From: Cunninghamella blakesleeana
Taxonomy: Eukaryota > Mucoromycota > Mucoromycetes > Mucorales > Cunninghamellaceae
NCBI GenBank assembly: GCA_017871115.1
Contig: JAFCIZ010000007.1
Location: forward strand, 868,001-932,000
Length of the DNA stretch: 64,000 nucleotides
Reading direction: 5' to 3'
The notes under the pieces were generated by a model, which made no database searches, was not told the origin of the DNA, and saw only the letters and a list, made by a program, of their open reading frames with translations. Both the position numbers and the translations under genes were made by a program. This document shows positions 1 to 15,151 of the stretch, in pieces; within the stretch, counting starts at the first letter, position 1; the number at the start of each line of letters is the position of its first letter.

Positions 1-1439
1 TTTAATACCATGGCACTTAAACAAGCACGAGCCTATTTTTTTTTATTTTTGTTTTTTTTAAAAAAAAAAAAATGGAGTAAAAGATGATGGTTATTTTTTA
101 ATGATATATATAACTTTTTTTTTCGTATATATATCTTTACCTTTTCACGGTTTTCGGGAAGAATAAGATCGCCAAAGTTATCAACATAGTTTCCCCAAAT
201 TTCCTTTGGCCAGAATTGACGACCATCATCCAAATCTTCACGATAGTCACGAATGATGTTTGTCTTTTGTAAAAACAAACCCATGGAATTGGAACGTGTT
301 TTATCTTCAGCAATGGCAGGATCTTCTAAACCAGAAGCAGCAAACAAATCAGATAACCCATACCCAACTAACCCAGCTACATAATAACAATATAAATCAA
401 AGTCTTTAATGGTAGCCACAGAAGTATTAACCCGATGTTCTCCTGTAGCATAGTCAGCCATTCCATTTCCCATTAATCTTGTAATCTCGGCAATCACCTT
501 TTGAAATTCGGGTTTAAGATTTAAAAAGGATTCGATGATGATGTCAAAATTAACTAATAAATCACGATCCTTTTCATTAGGTCCATCTAAATATTATAAA
601 AGTAAAGTAAAAGAGAAAGAGAAAGAGAAACAAAAAGGTTATTGTTTGTTTTATGTTTAGTAAAAGGGCGTATTGTCTTTTATGAGTGCATGTGCGTGTG
701 TCTGTTAGTTCGTCCGTTTCCTCTCTCCATATGTACCTTTTATTCTTTCCCTTAAATATATATATATATATATATATACTTTTTCATCCTCTCACATCTG
801 CTCTTTCTCTCTCCTATTTTGTTATATAATCCTTTGGATTAACTTACTTTCATTAAAAGTCCATCCTTTTTGATAAATAATAGTATCAAAAGAACGTAAT
901 AACTCAACTTTTCTATCCAAGTTTAAGGTCATATCATCTTCAATTGTATCTAAACCACGTAAAACAAGATAAAACAAACAAATCTTTAATAGAAGAAGAA
1001 CATTAGTTCATACATACACTCTATTATCCATCATATATGTCAAAATAAATAAATAAATAAATAATAGAATATAACTTACAGCGTCTCTAAGATCATCATC
1101 AAGTTCTTGAATGACAGCAGCAAAACTACGAGAAGTCTAAAATAAATAAATACATAAATAAATATATATATATAAATATATTAGTATAATATACATAAAT
1201 AGACAACTTTTAAATAAACTTTAATAATAATAATAATAAGAAACCTTTTTTCCCCTTTTTATATATATTATTTCATACTTTACCTTATTTAAATAATAAT
1301 AACATTTTTGTTTAGTAGGATCAGCTTTTAAAGCTTTTTGATGAGCTAAATGATTTTTAGACTTTGGAGAAAACTTATAATCTATCAAAGCTTTTAACTC
1401 TGAGGGATGAGTAATAGAAGCTAAAACGGCAGACAACAT
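1..1439 (-). CDS. ERG9: Squalene synthase (farnesyl-diphosphate farnesyltransferase), C-terminus beyond window
   Basis: Condenses two farnesyl diphosphates to squalene, the first committed sterol step, at the ER membrane. Five exons can be joined in frame on the minus strand: 1284..1439, 1080..1136, 848..983, 141..586 and 1..32 (continuing off the window). The start at 1439 gives MLSAVLASITHPSEL. Family blocks appear in order: TSRSFAAVIQELDDDLRDA, the first Asp-rich motif in FYLVLRGLDTIEDDMT, YCYYVAGLVGYGLS, and the second Asp-rich motif in FLQKTNIIRDYREDLDDGR. These contain the diphosphate/Mg2+-binding aspartates and the catalytic tyrosine region expected for the family. The last visible exon begins ARACLSAMVL. 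The C-terminal membrane anchor is not in the window. Splice sites follow GTAAG/GTAAA...AG and keep frame at every junction. Confidence 0.95.
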
Positions 1440-1942
1440 GACTTATAGATGAAACGAGGTTAGAAAAGAAAAAGAGGAAGAAAGAGGAAATAATAATAAA
1501 AATAAAAATGCTCAATTTTTTAAAAAAATTTAAAAAAGTGAATTTCGAAGTCCGTTATCGATTTTTATTATTATTATTATTATATAATGAACATTTTTAT
1601 TTTATTAGGATTATCATTAAAAATAATATATATTACATATTTTTCTTTCTATTTCTTTTATTTTTGTGAATTGATCAACCACAACATTTATTAATATAAA
1701 AAACAACATTAGATGTTACACATGAAAATCGACGGAGTTTAATATTATATTTTTTTATATTTACACATATAATCCCTCTTTTTTTTCCTTCTAATAAATA
1801 TAAGTGTATAGAAATATATTACATATATATATATATATATATTAAACAAGTACATGAACAATAATTGAATATAAAACACGAATGAATAAATAAAACAAGT
1901 TATTATTGAAATAAATAAATAGGATAATATATTAATTTTCTT
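1440..1942. other. Intergenic: ERG9 upstream / PKA downstream
   Basis: This AT-rich stretch between two minus-strand genes should hold the ERG9 promoter and the PKA 3' UTR. It has TTA/TA microsatellites (1565-1585, 1820-1843). I see no RNA gene or convincing sterol regulatory element. Confidence 0.5.
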
Positions 1943-4391
<2,449 letters not shown>

Positions 4392-5119
4392 ATGTAATAA
4401 TAAAATAAAATAAATAGAATAAAAAAGATAGTTGAATTGATATAAAAAAATTAATAGATTAAAAGATGCATATATTTATCTATTTTTATATATAAACGCG
4501 CATATATATATATAATTATAAATAAATAATTGAATATATATAAATTTTTATATAAACTTTTATATATATTTATAAAATAAATAAAATAAAGAAGTTTATA
4601 AACGTGCAAAAAGAAAAAGTAGTGCTTTTTTTAAAAAGAGAAAAAAAGAAAAGAAAAAGAAAATGGAAATGAAGTAAGAAAAGGAAAAAATTATAAAATT
4701 AAAAAAAGAAACTTTAAAATTCCGCACCCACCTTTGTCGACACCTGCCTATTTAAATTATACCGATACTTTCACATAAAAAATAATAATAAAATATAGGC
4801 TAGCTATCTACTGTTGCCTATTTTAACTTTTAAATACCCGTATATAGTAAGAATGTTTCTTTTTTTTTCTTGAAGAAAAAGTATGATGCTTTTTCGTCAG
4901 CATATAAATAAAAACTGTAACAATCAAAACATTGACCATATATGTTGATTAAAATTATGTAGATTTTTAATTAAATATAATATATATACGTAAGTGATTA
5001 TTATTATTATTATTGCTATTATTATTGACTAATCATGTACTATATATTGTGCGAGTATATGTATATAAATATATATATAAGTATAAATAAAAAGTATATT
5101 TTTTGTTTTTTTTACTAAT
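4392..5119. other. Intergenic: PKA upstream region
   Basis: AT-rich promoter/terminator space with TA and TTA microsatellites (4500-4520, 5000-5020). No ORF, tRNA box or other structure is recognisable. Confidence 0.45.
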
Positions 5120-6063
5120 TTAATCTAATCCAAATAAATAATATGATAATTGTACTGCACCAAAAATAATCTATTTAATAAAAAGTATTATTGTTAGATG
5201 AAAAAAACCAGTTACGTATCAAATTTTTTTTCATTTATATAGAAATCAATTTTATTTTAAACTTACAGGTTGCCAAACTACAAGGTATCTTACAGCATCC
5301 AATAGATTGAGATATAGTTGCTGTTGTGTGTCCCATCTAATTATAAATAATAATAATAATAATAATAATATAAATATTAAGTTTTTTTTTTATGTCACCC
5401 TTATTTTTATTTATATTATTTATTTATATTAAATTCTACTTACGGATTCTTTTTAAATTGTTTCAAATCTACTTTTTCTTTACTATATAAAATGAAAAAT
5501 AAAAATAGGTATACATATTAATGCCTGGAAGATAATTCTTTTTACTTTTTTTTTTATGTATGTATATATAACTATTTACCAATAAGGACAAATATCTTTT
5601 TTTCCAATCAAACACCAACCACGGATACATTTTTCGTGAAAAACATGTTTACAAGCCAATTGATGAACAGGATCATCTACAAACATAGGCTTACCATTAC
5701 CTGAAGGATGATCTGATAAATTTGCAACATTTAATTGATGACTAGTAGCTTGACCACAAACTGCACATATTTCTCCACTAAGATGTTTATTAGGTAACCC
5801 TTCCTTTGAATAATAACCAATAGTTGATGCCATACGATCAGAACATATTTCAACAAAATCTCGACCAAGAACCCTATAAAAAATTAAAATTTAAAATTTA
5901 ATTTCAAACCCCTTCTTCAAAATCAAATTAAAAAAAATAATGACCTGTTATATGACTCTGCGTGTCCATCCTTCTTTTTTTTTTTTTTTTTTTTTTTTCC
6001 TATTTCTCTCATTTTATATATACACATTATCATCTAATTTTTTTTTCTTTTTATTTTTTTTCT

Positions 6064-6099
<36 letters not shown>

Positions 6100-7014
6100 C
6101 CCGAAATAAAGTCCATAGCTTAAAAATAATATACCAGCTTCCATAATTCCTGCACCAGCATTAAATAATGCAGCAAAACCGAAAAAGACAAATATCATCA
6201 TCAAATAGCCAATAAACCCAACTAAAAAGGATGCATTATAAAGTACGGAATACCATTTATATACCATTCTGGGTGTCATTGTTTCTAAAGGTTTTTTCGA
6301 TGCTTTATGAATAACTAGTTATATAAAGTAATAATTATAAGTAGATAAATGGTTATATTAGTAGTGATACAAAAATAAAAAAAAGTTTAAATTATAAAGT
6401 TTGATATATATAACTTACCAAATCCATTTATAACTGAAAATATAACCCAAATAGTAAGGAAACGAGGCCACCAATCATATAAAGCAAATAATACTGGAAA
6501 TATATATAATCCTGTCAGACTTACTATTTGATAAGAGGAATAATGTCTTTTTTTCCAATAAAGAATTAAGAACTGTGAAGAGAATAATGCAAATAATAAT
6601 ATAATAGCCATTAATTCATGTTGTGATTCATGTCCTAAGTTCAAAAAATAAAAAAAGTGGATAATAAAGTGTATATATAAGTTAGCTTGGCAAATTATCT
6701 TGATATATTATTTTGTAATTTCTTTTTTTTTATTATTTTAATATTCAATATTTTTTATTTTCACTAAAATTACCTCGATGTTCTTTTAAATATTCTTTAT
6801 GAAGTTCATAACTATTGATAAAATATATAATTTGGAATACATGTATATTTTAGATTTAGATGAATCTAGACTATTTCTTTTATATTTTATTTTTTTATGA
6901 ATAAATCACCTACCGTTCAAGTTGATCAGAATTTAATAAATCTAACTGTTCCTTGTTGAGAGTGCCTTCATGCCAAGCGGCATTAAAAGATGGATCGCTA
7001 TGATATGCTTCCAT
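5120..7014 (-). CDS. RNF121/RNF175-like multispanning RING finger protein
   Basis: Probable ER/Golgi membrane E3 ubiquitin ligase of the RNF121 family. The start at 7014 gives MEAYHSDPSFNAAWHEG. Hydrophobic segments follow in AIILLFALFSSQFLILYW, the segment after YQIVSLTGLYIFPVLFALY, the segment near FLVGFIGYLMMIFVFFGFA, and GILFLSYGLYFG. The RING region begins EICAVCGQ and continues CKHVFHEKCIRGWCLIG with CPYC completed across an intron (TG|T at 5578). After the RING come DLKQFKKNPWDTQQQLYL, AVRYLVVWQP and the final exon IIFGAVQLSYYLFGLD-stop at 5120. This arrangement (membrane segments, RING, then a last hydrophobic tail) matches the animal RNF121 layout. About eight exons; every junction checked at the 3' end keeps frame. 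Confidence 0.88.
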
Positions 7015-7378
7015 ATATAACTTTTATTAAATAGTAATAATATAAAGTAAAAATATAAAGGAAAAAGGAAAAAAAAAAAAAGGAAGAAAGAAAAAAAATG
7101 TAATGACCAAAAAATTTATTTTTTTAAGGGATCTTTAAATTCCGCTGGGTTTTTTTTCTGGTAAATTTAGGCAACTGAGTTTTTTTTCTCTTCGTTCGCT
7201 TATTACCCTTTTTTTTATTAAAAAAAATCATAAACTTTACACTTTAATATATTTATATTTATATTTATATTTATATTTATATTTATATAAAGCAATAAAG
7301 CATTAAAAATATACCTACAATTTTATTTTTTTCATCTTCCTATATCTCTTATATATATATATAATTAATTGAATAAAA
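7015..7378. promoter_or_regulatory. Divergent promoter region RNF121-like / APC6
   Basis: About 360 bp between two head-to-head starts. It contains poly-A/T tracts and a six-unit TATATT-type repeat (7249-7290). No specific factor site can be supported. Confidence 0.4.
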
Positions 7379-10300
7379 ATGCCAGCTCAACAACGAACAC
7401 CTCTTCGTCACGATCCTTATGAACGACGATCAACTCCACGATCCAGTCCAGTAGATAATGCACGTATCACATCTTTTGGTTTACGAGGCCAATCCATTTC
7501 ACCTATAGCACCAACTCGCAATGCCTCCATCTTAAGTAATAATAGTGATCTTCACAGTTTTAGTGGTCTTCATTATTTTCATAATGCTCAATCGTCTCAA
7601 CACCAACAACAAGGATCAAAATTATTAAGTTCCAAATCATTTACTTTTGATGCTAGCGATAACAATAATAATATTAATGCAAATAATAGTAGCTTTTTTA
7701 AAAATAATGACGATTCATTATTAAAACATGACGATTCCATTGTATATAAACATCAAGCAAGACAGCAATTATTAATTACAAATGCTTCGGGTATGTTTAA
7801 TCAACCTATCAAACATGGTAGAACACTGGTAGAGCGGTTAAGAATGTTAAGACAGGATGCTCAACAACAATATTTACTTCAAGCCTCCATTTTTTATGCT
7901 GAAAAAGTTATGGCTATTACAAGTAAGTTATTAAAAAATATAATATAGATATTGTAGAAAAAGATTAAGTAATAATAACAATATTAATATTAATAATAAT
8001 GAAATGATCTGTTGATTGATCTATTTTATTTTATTTGGAACATAGATAATATTAATGACGTTTATTGGCTTGCTGAGGCGTATTATCAAGCTCAACATTA
8101 TGAACAAGCTTTAGATTTATTAAATACAAAAGAAACTATTAGTAAAAGTGTACAATGTAGATACCTTGCCGGATTATGTGCTGTAATATATATATATATA
8201 AATATCAGCACCTTATATTCACTTATCTTAATTTTATTTTTATTATCATCACTTTTAAAACTCATTTTCTATTTTATTTTTATTTCGTGTGTTTATTATA
8301 GATGGCATTGAAGAATTACCATGATGCAATCGATTATCTCGGCCATACCAACCCATTTAAGGATTCCGATTTTAAGCATGATAGTAATTTTGATGGTAGT
8401 ATTAAGGTAATATATATATGCATTATTATTATTATGGTTTAGGTTATTATTATTGAAATTTGATACCAAAAAGCAACTATTATTATTATCAATATTTTGT
8501 TCTTATCCAATTAGTTGGAATCCATTATGTGTTTTACTCGAGGAAATGCTTATTTGCATTTAAATGACGTTCAAGCAGCAAAAGTGTGTTTTATAGAAGC
8601 ACTCAAAGTAGATGTAAAATGTTACGATGTAAGTACTCATTTTTGTTTTATATTTTTATTTCTAATATATATGAAAGTAGATGGAATAGAATTAAACTAG
8701 GAAACCAATTATTTTAATTTTTTTTATTAAACTCACAGGCTTTAGATACATTAATTAAATATAATATGTTGACAGAAAAAGAAGGTAAATAAATAACATA
8801 TATATATACATATATTGAAGTTGGGTGTATATGATGAGAATTGATACTAATAGGTAATGATGGCTGTCTAATTTTATTTATTTTTGTAGAATGGGAGCTT
8901 CTTGAAACAATAGACTATTATGAGCTTTGTGAAGAAGATGCAGATATGATTAAGTCATTATATCAATTACGACTCAAAAGGGTAAAGTACCATTATAATA
9001 ATAATATCATACAATACATTTTATAATATTTTATATTAGTTTATTTTATTATACCAATAATTATAAATATTTTTCTACCCTTTTTTTTTTTATTTAATCA
9101 CAATAGTTCTCTCATAAAGAAGAAATTGTTAGAGCTCAGCATATTGTGGAAAATGAATGTAAATTAACCAAAAGTTTGGATGTCATGCAAAGTACAGCAG
9201 AAACATTATTATCAGAAAGTAAATATGAAGAATGTTTAACAGCCTGTCAAAAGTAGGTTTATTAATATACTAATGATATATATATAATATACATAAATAT
9301 ACGTCTATTAATAATATTTTTTATTTTTACCAATGATTAAATTTACTAGGATAAAAAAATGTGATGGATTATATAGAAGATGTATTCCATTATATCTTAC
9401 TTGTTTATACGAATTAAGAATGCAAAATGAATTATATGAACTTGGGCAAGAATTAGTGGCCCGGATCCCTAATGAAGCAGTAACTTGGCACGCAGTTGGA
9501 ATGTATTATTTATTGATGAGGCGATATGCTGAAGCAAAGCAATATTTTAGGTATATATTTACCTTTATATATGATATTTTATTATTATTATTTATTGTAT
9601 TGATTTTTATTTTATTTTTTAATTATATTTTACTTTTAGGCACGCAACAGAAGTAGATCAATATTTTGAAGTGGCATGGCTAGGATTTGCACATTGTTTT
9701 GCAGCAGAAAATAATCATGAATTAGCAATCAATGCATATAATACTTGTAGTCGATTAATACCTGGGTAAAGATTATTATTATTATTATTGTCTATTTTTT
9801 TTTTAAAAAAAAAAAAATCATACTTGTACTATTTTAATTAATTCGATTTTATATTATATTATTATTATTAAAAACAAAATAGATCACATCTACCTTATAT
9901 GTATTTAGGTACACAGTACATGGAACAATATAATATGGAAGATGCTATTAAATATTTAGATATGAGTTTAACCCGATGTAAAAATGATCCTTATGTATAT
10001 AACGAATATGGTGTATATTATTATAATATGGGAAAGTAAGTGTGCCGATATAATACAAAGATATTTTTTTTTAAAAAAAAAGATGTAAAAATAATGTAAT
10101 ATATGATTATTAATATTTGCTCATGTATATAGATACCAAGATTCTATTGATAATTTACAAACAGCTTTACAATTAGCAAAAAAAACACACGCACCTAGCA
10201 GCCCTATATGGGAACAACTTTGGGCAAATATAGGTCACGCATATCGTAAACTAATGTGTGTATAAATAAAATAAAATGGATTTATATATTAAAAGGATAA

Positions 10301-10853
10301 AAAAAATAGAGTTGAATATTCATACTGATACTATTATCTTTTATTTATTTCTTTATACATAAAGGGATTATGAAAAGGCTTTACGATGTTTTAAAATAGC
10401 GTTAGCTAAAAACCCAGGAAATTCAAATGTACATGCCGGTATTGGACTGATATATCACTTAAATCAAAAAATTGCAAAAGCAATTACACAATATAATTTG
10501 GTAAATAAATATATAACTGTATAAGGATGACGATAATGATGATGAAAAAAAGATTGTGATATATAATATTAATTTTAATTAAATTTTTTACTTACTATTA
10601 TATCTATCTATGATAGGCACTTCAAAATACTACGACTCATGATTTAATAGCAGAGCTTCTTGATAAAGCACTGAAAAATACAAAAACAATACTATCCACA
10701 GAAGTACGATTTGAAATGGATGATGATTTTGATATATTTGCCATTGGGAATCATACAGGACCATTGAAATTAACCATGACGGATGATATGAAGGATATTA
10801 TTGGGTCAGAGGAACAAGAAAATGAACAAGCAGAATTTTCATTAATACAGTAA
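7379..10853 (+). CDS. CDC16: Anaphase-promoting complex TPR subunit Cdc16/APC6
   Basis: TPR scaffold subunit of the APC/C ubiquitin ligase that drives mitotic exit. The start at 7379 (MPAQQRTPLRHDPYERR) opens a disordered Ser/Asn-rich N-terminus of about 140 residues. The TPR part begins at ERLRMLRQDAQQQYLLQAS. Successive helical repeats include VYWLAEAYYQAQHYEQALDL, NAYLHLNDVQAAKVCFIEAL, AVTWHAVGMYYLLMRRYAEA, AWLGFAHCFAAENNHELAI, YMYLGTQYMEQYNMEDAIKY and YEKALRCFKIALAKNPGNS. The order and the WHAVGMYYL and GHAYRKL blocks are those of Cdc16 rather than Cdc27 or Cdc23. Thirteen or so exons join in frame; exon 1 is 7379..7922. The total is about 720 aa, near the usual Cdc16 size, with an acidic C-terminus ending at 10853. 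Confidence 0.92.
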
Positions 10854-11776
10854 AATGATCATTAAAAAAGTAGAATAAATGGCAACCCATATTATATGTA
10901 TGGTTTTTATTTATTATTATAAATAATATAATTCATTTGGAAAAAATAATAGTGCCCTAGTGTGGGGTCGATAGGACAACACATGATTGGAAAAGAAAAA
11001 AAAATAGATGATCTTGTATTACAATGAATAAAAAGATTACCAGAAAATATAGTTATTTTTTTATAAAAAAAAATATAGTGATTGTTTATTTTAGTTTGTA
11101 ATTATAACTAATAGTTTCATAAAACCAATACTAAAATAATACATACACATATATATATATAATACAAGGGAATTAATATAACAATCCAAATTCTTTTTTT
11201 ACACAAGCAAATAAAGAAAAGCTTAGGCCATGTTGATATATTTCAATAATTTAAAAAGAACACTCATCAAAATATGATTCATTTTTTTTACCCAACAAAA
11301 AATAAAAAATAAAAAAAATAGCAATACATAACCATCTTGTTTAGGATATTAACAAGATAATTTATTTGTTCACTATTAATTAAGAATAATAACAATAAAA
11401 ATACGTACATAGATACTAATTATATTTTTATTCTTTCTTTTAGCATCATCATGTCATTATTGTTTACGTAAAAAGAAAAATAAAAAAATGCCCATATATA
11501 AAATGTTTGTGTTCAAAAAAAAATACTTGTGTAACAAATTCATCTTTTTCTTTAAAAAGAATAAATAATATTATATAGACAAGCTCTTTTTTTAGAGTTA
11601 TAAACAATTATATCATCATGATTATCATATTATAATTATTTTAAAATAGATATAGATATATATTTATTATTTAATATAAGTTACTATACTACAATGGTTA
11701 TTAATTTTTTATATTTTTTTTTTCAACTTTAAATATATTATTTTAATAAATAAAAAAACTACCTACAAATATTAAA
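10854..11776. other. Convergent intergenic region APC6 / phosphotransferase
   Basis: About 920 bp between two converging genes. It should contain both 3' UTRs and poly(A) sites (several AATAAA-like words). No ORF or RNA gene is recognisable. Confidence 0.45.
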
Positions 11777-13479
11777 TTACAAATGCTTTCGTTTAGGAAT
11801 GGTTAAACAATTGATACCAAGATATGTACAAAAACTATTGATAACAACAATAGCCCATCTTAAATAAGCCAATAAAGCAAATAAAAAGAATCCCCAAATA
11901 TAAAGATACTCTGATTCAGGAGTAAAAATGGGTTCACTACATGTATAGAAATAATAATAATAATGAAATTTTGAGTTAATAAAGTAAAATAAAATCATCA
12001 TTTTTTTTCTCTATTCTTTTCTATTTATTTATATATATGTATACTTTACATGGACGTAAAACGAGGTAAATTTGTAATGATAGCTCCACCAATTAATGGA
12101 ATCAATAAAACAGTGAACCGAGGAAAGCGTGACTTGGTCAAATGAGCAAGGATGATTTTACTAGCCATACGACCGAAGACAATTCCAGTAGTCAAAGCAT
12201 ACAAAATAAAATGATGATGTGTTAAAATATAAGAATATGGTGATGAAACCCAAGAAATAAAGCAGACGGAATAGGTGACGATGGGAAGATTTTCAATCAT
12301 CATGGTACGTAAAAATGGCTTTTTATTCTTTATACAAGCCTTATACATGGCGTAAAAACTAAATAAAGAGACGATAGTAACAAAAATAAAATGAAAAGTA
12401 AGTTTCTCTCTCCCTCTCCCTCTCTCTGCTTTAAAATATTCCAAGAACTATGATTTCTTTTTTTATTTTTCTTTTTTTCTTACCAAACAGGAGCATGGGT
12501 AAAGACCAACATTAAACCGATCCAACCAATTAAAGCGTCATAGACAGCAAGAGAAGTCAAAGAAGTAGGTACCCAAGAAGGTAAAGAAAGGTAGTAGCTC
12601 ACCGGTTTTGCAAAGACAGCTGGACCATATAACCCACTAATAATGAAAAGAACACATGAAAGAATAATTCCATCGGAAGTAGCATTGATATATCCTAAAT
12701 AAAGGACCCCTGTATGATATTCTTCTGCTGTTGATAAATAAAATCCCAACATGGCAATGGCGTATAATGTTACAGCCGACATGGAGTGACCCAATCCAAT
12801 CCCTGCAGCTTGTAAAACGGCAGCAAATGAACAATTCAAAGCATCACAACTATATAAATTGTTTATTTAATAATAATAAAAGGAGAATAAAAAAGAAATA
12901 ATGTGGGGATCAATAATATTAGTTGGATCATTTTTATTTTTTGATTTCACATTCTCTATTCATATATATATATATATATATAAACCTCTTTAATTATTAA
13001 TATTTACCCATGATCGAATAATTCACCTAATGGACTACTTGTTCCTGTTCTTCTAGCTTGTTTACCATCTACATTATCAAATGTTGAATATAACCATAAT
13101 CCAGCTGCAAAACTATAATAAACCCAACTAGGTTCTTCTCCATCCATATCAGGTATAAATATAATAGCAAATATTACATTGATGATCATAAACATTAAAC
13201 CTATTAAAGTGATCAAGTTGGGACTATATATATATATATATAAATATATATATATGTGTATATATTAATATATATTATAATAAATAGTTTTATATTATGT
13301 TATTTTATATTTCTTATACTTACGCGATCCATAAAGGAAAGAATTCTATAGCAATATTCCAATAATGACGAAGAAGATATTTTGTAGAAAAAGATTTATC
13401 TACAGCAGCATATTTATATAGTTTTAAATTATCTAATTGTTCATTAGTAAGAAACTCTGGCGATAATAAGGAAGGCATA
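11777..13479 (-). CDS. EPT1: CDP-alcohol phosphotransferase: choline/ethanolamine phosphotransferase
   Basis: Last step of the Kennedy pathway: transfers phosphocholine or phosphoethanolamine from the CDP form to diacylglycerol in ER/Golgi membranes. The start at 13479 reads MPSLLSPEFLTNEQLDNLK. The CDP-alcohol signature is complete: DGKQARRTGTSSPLGELFDH followed by GCDAL across an intron, giving D-G-x2-A-R-x8-G-x3-D-x3-D. The upstream PNLITLIGL block and HYWN are also typical. Several hydrophobic segments follow (CVLFIISGLYG, LIGWIGLMLVF, VTIVSLFSFYAMY, VLLIPLIGGAIITN), and the protein ends in a basic tail IPKRKHL. The sequence does not decide between CPT1-type and EPT1-type specificity. Five to six exons. 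Confidence 0.92.
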
Positions 13480-13923
13480 TTATACTTTATTTATATTTTA
13501 TAATATAATATATATAATAAATATATATTAGATCTATATATGTTTTTTTTTAAAAAAAATAAATATATAATTATACACTTGGAAAAAAGAAAGAAAGAGA
13601 GAAAAAAAAAAAAAAAAAGCTTATAAAAATTTTCAGGGCAAAGTAGTAAAAATTTAAAACGCCGACATGTGGTACATAGCCCCCATTTTTTGTAAAAGCT
13701 TCATAGCTTCACGTGCTTAAAATTATTTTAAACGGTTTGAAGGATCCGTTTTGCATAATTATCCTCTTTTTCTATTTTTTATTAAAAAGGGAGTAAGTAC
13801 ATAATAAAATGATATTAAAAAATATTGCTGATCATTTACTTTTTTTTTTTCTTCTTCCTTTCTTTTACTTTTTACTCTCATTTTTATTCTTTCATAAATG
13901 AAATAAACATAATAAAATGCAAT
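13480..13923. promoter_or_regulatory. Divergent promoter region
   Basis: Lies between the phosphotransferase start and the small membrane protein. Short uORFs precede the latter: ATG at 13917 overlaps its likely start in another frame. An in-frame upstream ATG at 13825 would add a Phe-rich hydrophobic leader and is considered less likely. Confidence 0.35.
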
Positions 13924-14751
13924 ATGCTCATTCAACTGTTATACTTTTTAACCATTATAGCATCATCTTTAGGTTGTCAATTTTTATATAATGATTCAGC
14001 ATTTAATATTAAACAATTGGATAAAAAAACAATTGTTCTTCAATCATTAACCAATCAATCATCATGGATATATCATTCACCTTTTTATAATGAACCTATT
14101 GTGTTATCATGCCATTTAATGAACCACCACCCACATCATGTTATGATACTTTTATTAACCAATAATACCCACCAACTTGTATATTTTAATTTCAAAAATC
14201 ATCAATGGTCAACTTCATCATTGGGATTATCATCGTCTAATGATAATAACCAAAAGAATACCAAATTAATTATTTTATGTTCAATTAGTGGATGTCTAAT
14301 TTTTATATCAAGTCTTGTTTTATTTTATTATATTCATCAATATAAAAAGAAAAAAGAAAAAAGGCAACAACAAAAGGATATAACTATCATGGAACATAAC
14401 AGTATTCAATCCTCTATTTTATCATTATCTTTCTTAAATCATGATAATGCTATGATATGGGGTAAACATGTTCATCAACTTTTAGCCATGGTTCATTTTC
14501 AACAACAGCAACAACAAGAACAAGAGTCATCCTCTTTTGCTACTATATACCCATCTATTATTCAATCTTCTCCTTCTATTATATCATCATCATCTTCCTC
14601 ACTCTCTTTTATATTAAACAATAATTGTCATTATTCTAATTTATCTAATCCTCCTCCCCATGCTACATTAAATATTCAATTACCGTTACCTGTCAATATT
14701 CAAATAGAAGATCAGCCAAAAAAGAAAAAGAAATCAATCTGGAAAAAATGA
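13924..14751 (+). CDS. Small type I membrane protein, function unknown
   Basis: Single-exon ORF of about 275 aa if started at 13924 (MLIQLLYFLTIIASSLGCQF, a good signal peptide). Starting at 13825 would add about 33 residues that look like untranslated pyrimidine-rich leader. The presumed ectodomain of about 100 residues has potential N-glycosylation sites (NQSS, NNT). One transmembrane segment follows (IILCSISGCLIFISSLVLFY), then a strongly basic stop-transfer stretch (KKKKEKRQQQK). The cytosolic tail has poly-Gln, poly-Ser and ends in KKKKKSIWKK. I recognise no family. The architecture alone (signal, ectodomain, one TM, low-complexity tail) is compatible with a surface sensor, but that is only a guess. 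Confidence 0.6.
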   Translation: MLIQLLYFLTIIASSLGCQFLYNDSAFNIKQLDKKTIVLQSLTNQSSWIYHSPFYNEPIVLSCHLMNHHPHHVMILLLTNNTHQLVYFNFKNHQWSTSSLGLSSSNDNNQKNTKLIILCSISGCLIFISSLVLFYYIHQYKKKKEKRQQQKDITIMEHNSIQSSILSLSFLNHDNAMIWGKHVHQLLAMVHFQQQQQQEQESSSFATIYPSIIQSSPSIISSSSSSLSFILNNNCHYSNLSNPPPHATLNIQLPLPVNIQIEDQPKKKKKSIWKK

Positions 14752-15151
14752 ACGGCAAAATAAAATAATAAAAAAAAAAGAATTTCACCAATCAAAAAAA
14801 TTAAATACGGACATTAAAAAATTCATGCTTTAAAAATTAACTGGATATTTATAAGTGGACACAAAAAGTAAAACCTATTTTTTTTTTTTTTTTTTTTTTT
14901 CTTTCTCTTCCATGTTTTTTTTTCTTCTTCTCCCTTCCCTTTCCTTTTCCTTTTCCTTTTCCTTTCTTTTTAATACGTACATACATACATAAATATATAT
15001 ATAATTATATATATGTATATGTATATGTATATATATATATATATTTATTTATTTATTTGTTCATTTATTTATTTATTTATTTTATATTCTTAATTTTAAA
15101 ACAATATATACAGATCTATCTTTTATACAAGAATAATTTGTGTATTTTTAA
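14752..15151. promoter_or_regulatory. Cyclin gene upstream region
   Basis: Contains a poly-T run (14879-14900), a run of CCTTTT units (14936-14966) and TA/TTTA microsatellites. Pyrimidine tracts like this are common in fungal promoters. No specific site is claimed. Confidence 0.4.

Noticed and set aside
13825..13923. Upstream ATG as start of the small membrane protein
   Set aside because: It would add a poly-Phe stretch from a pyrimidine tract before an already good signal peptide beginning at 13924.
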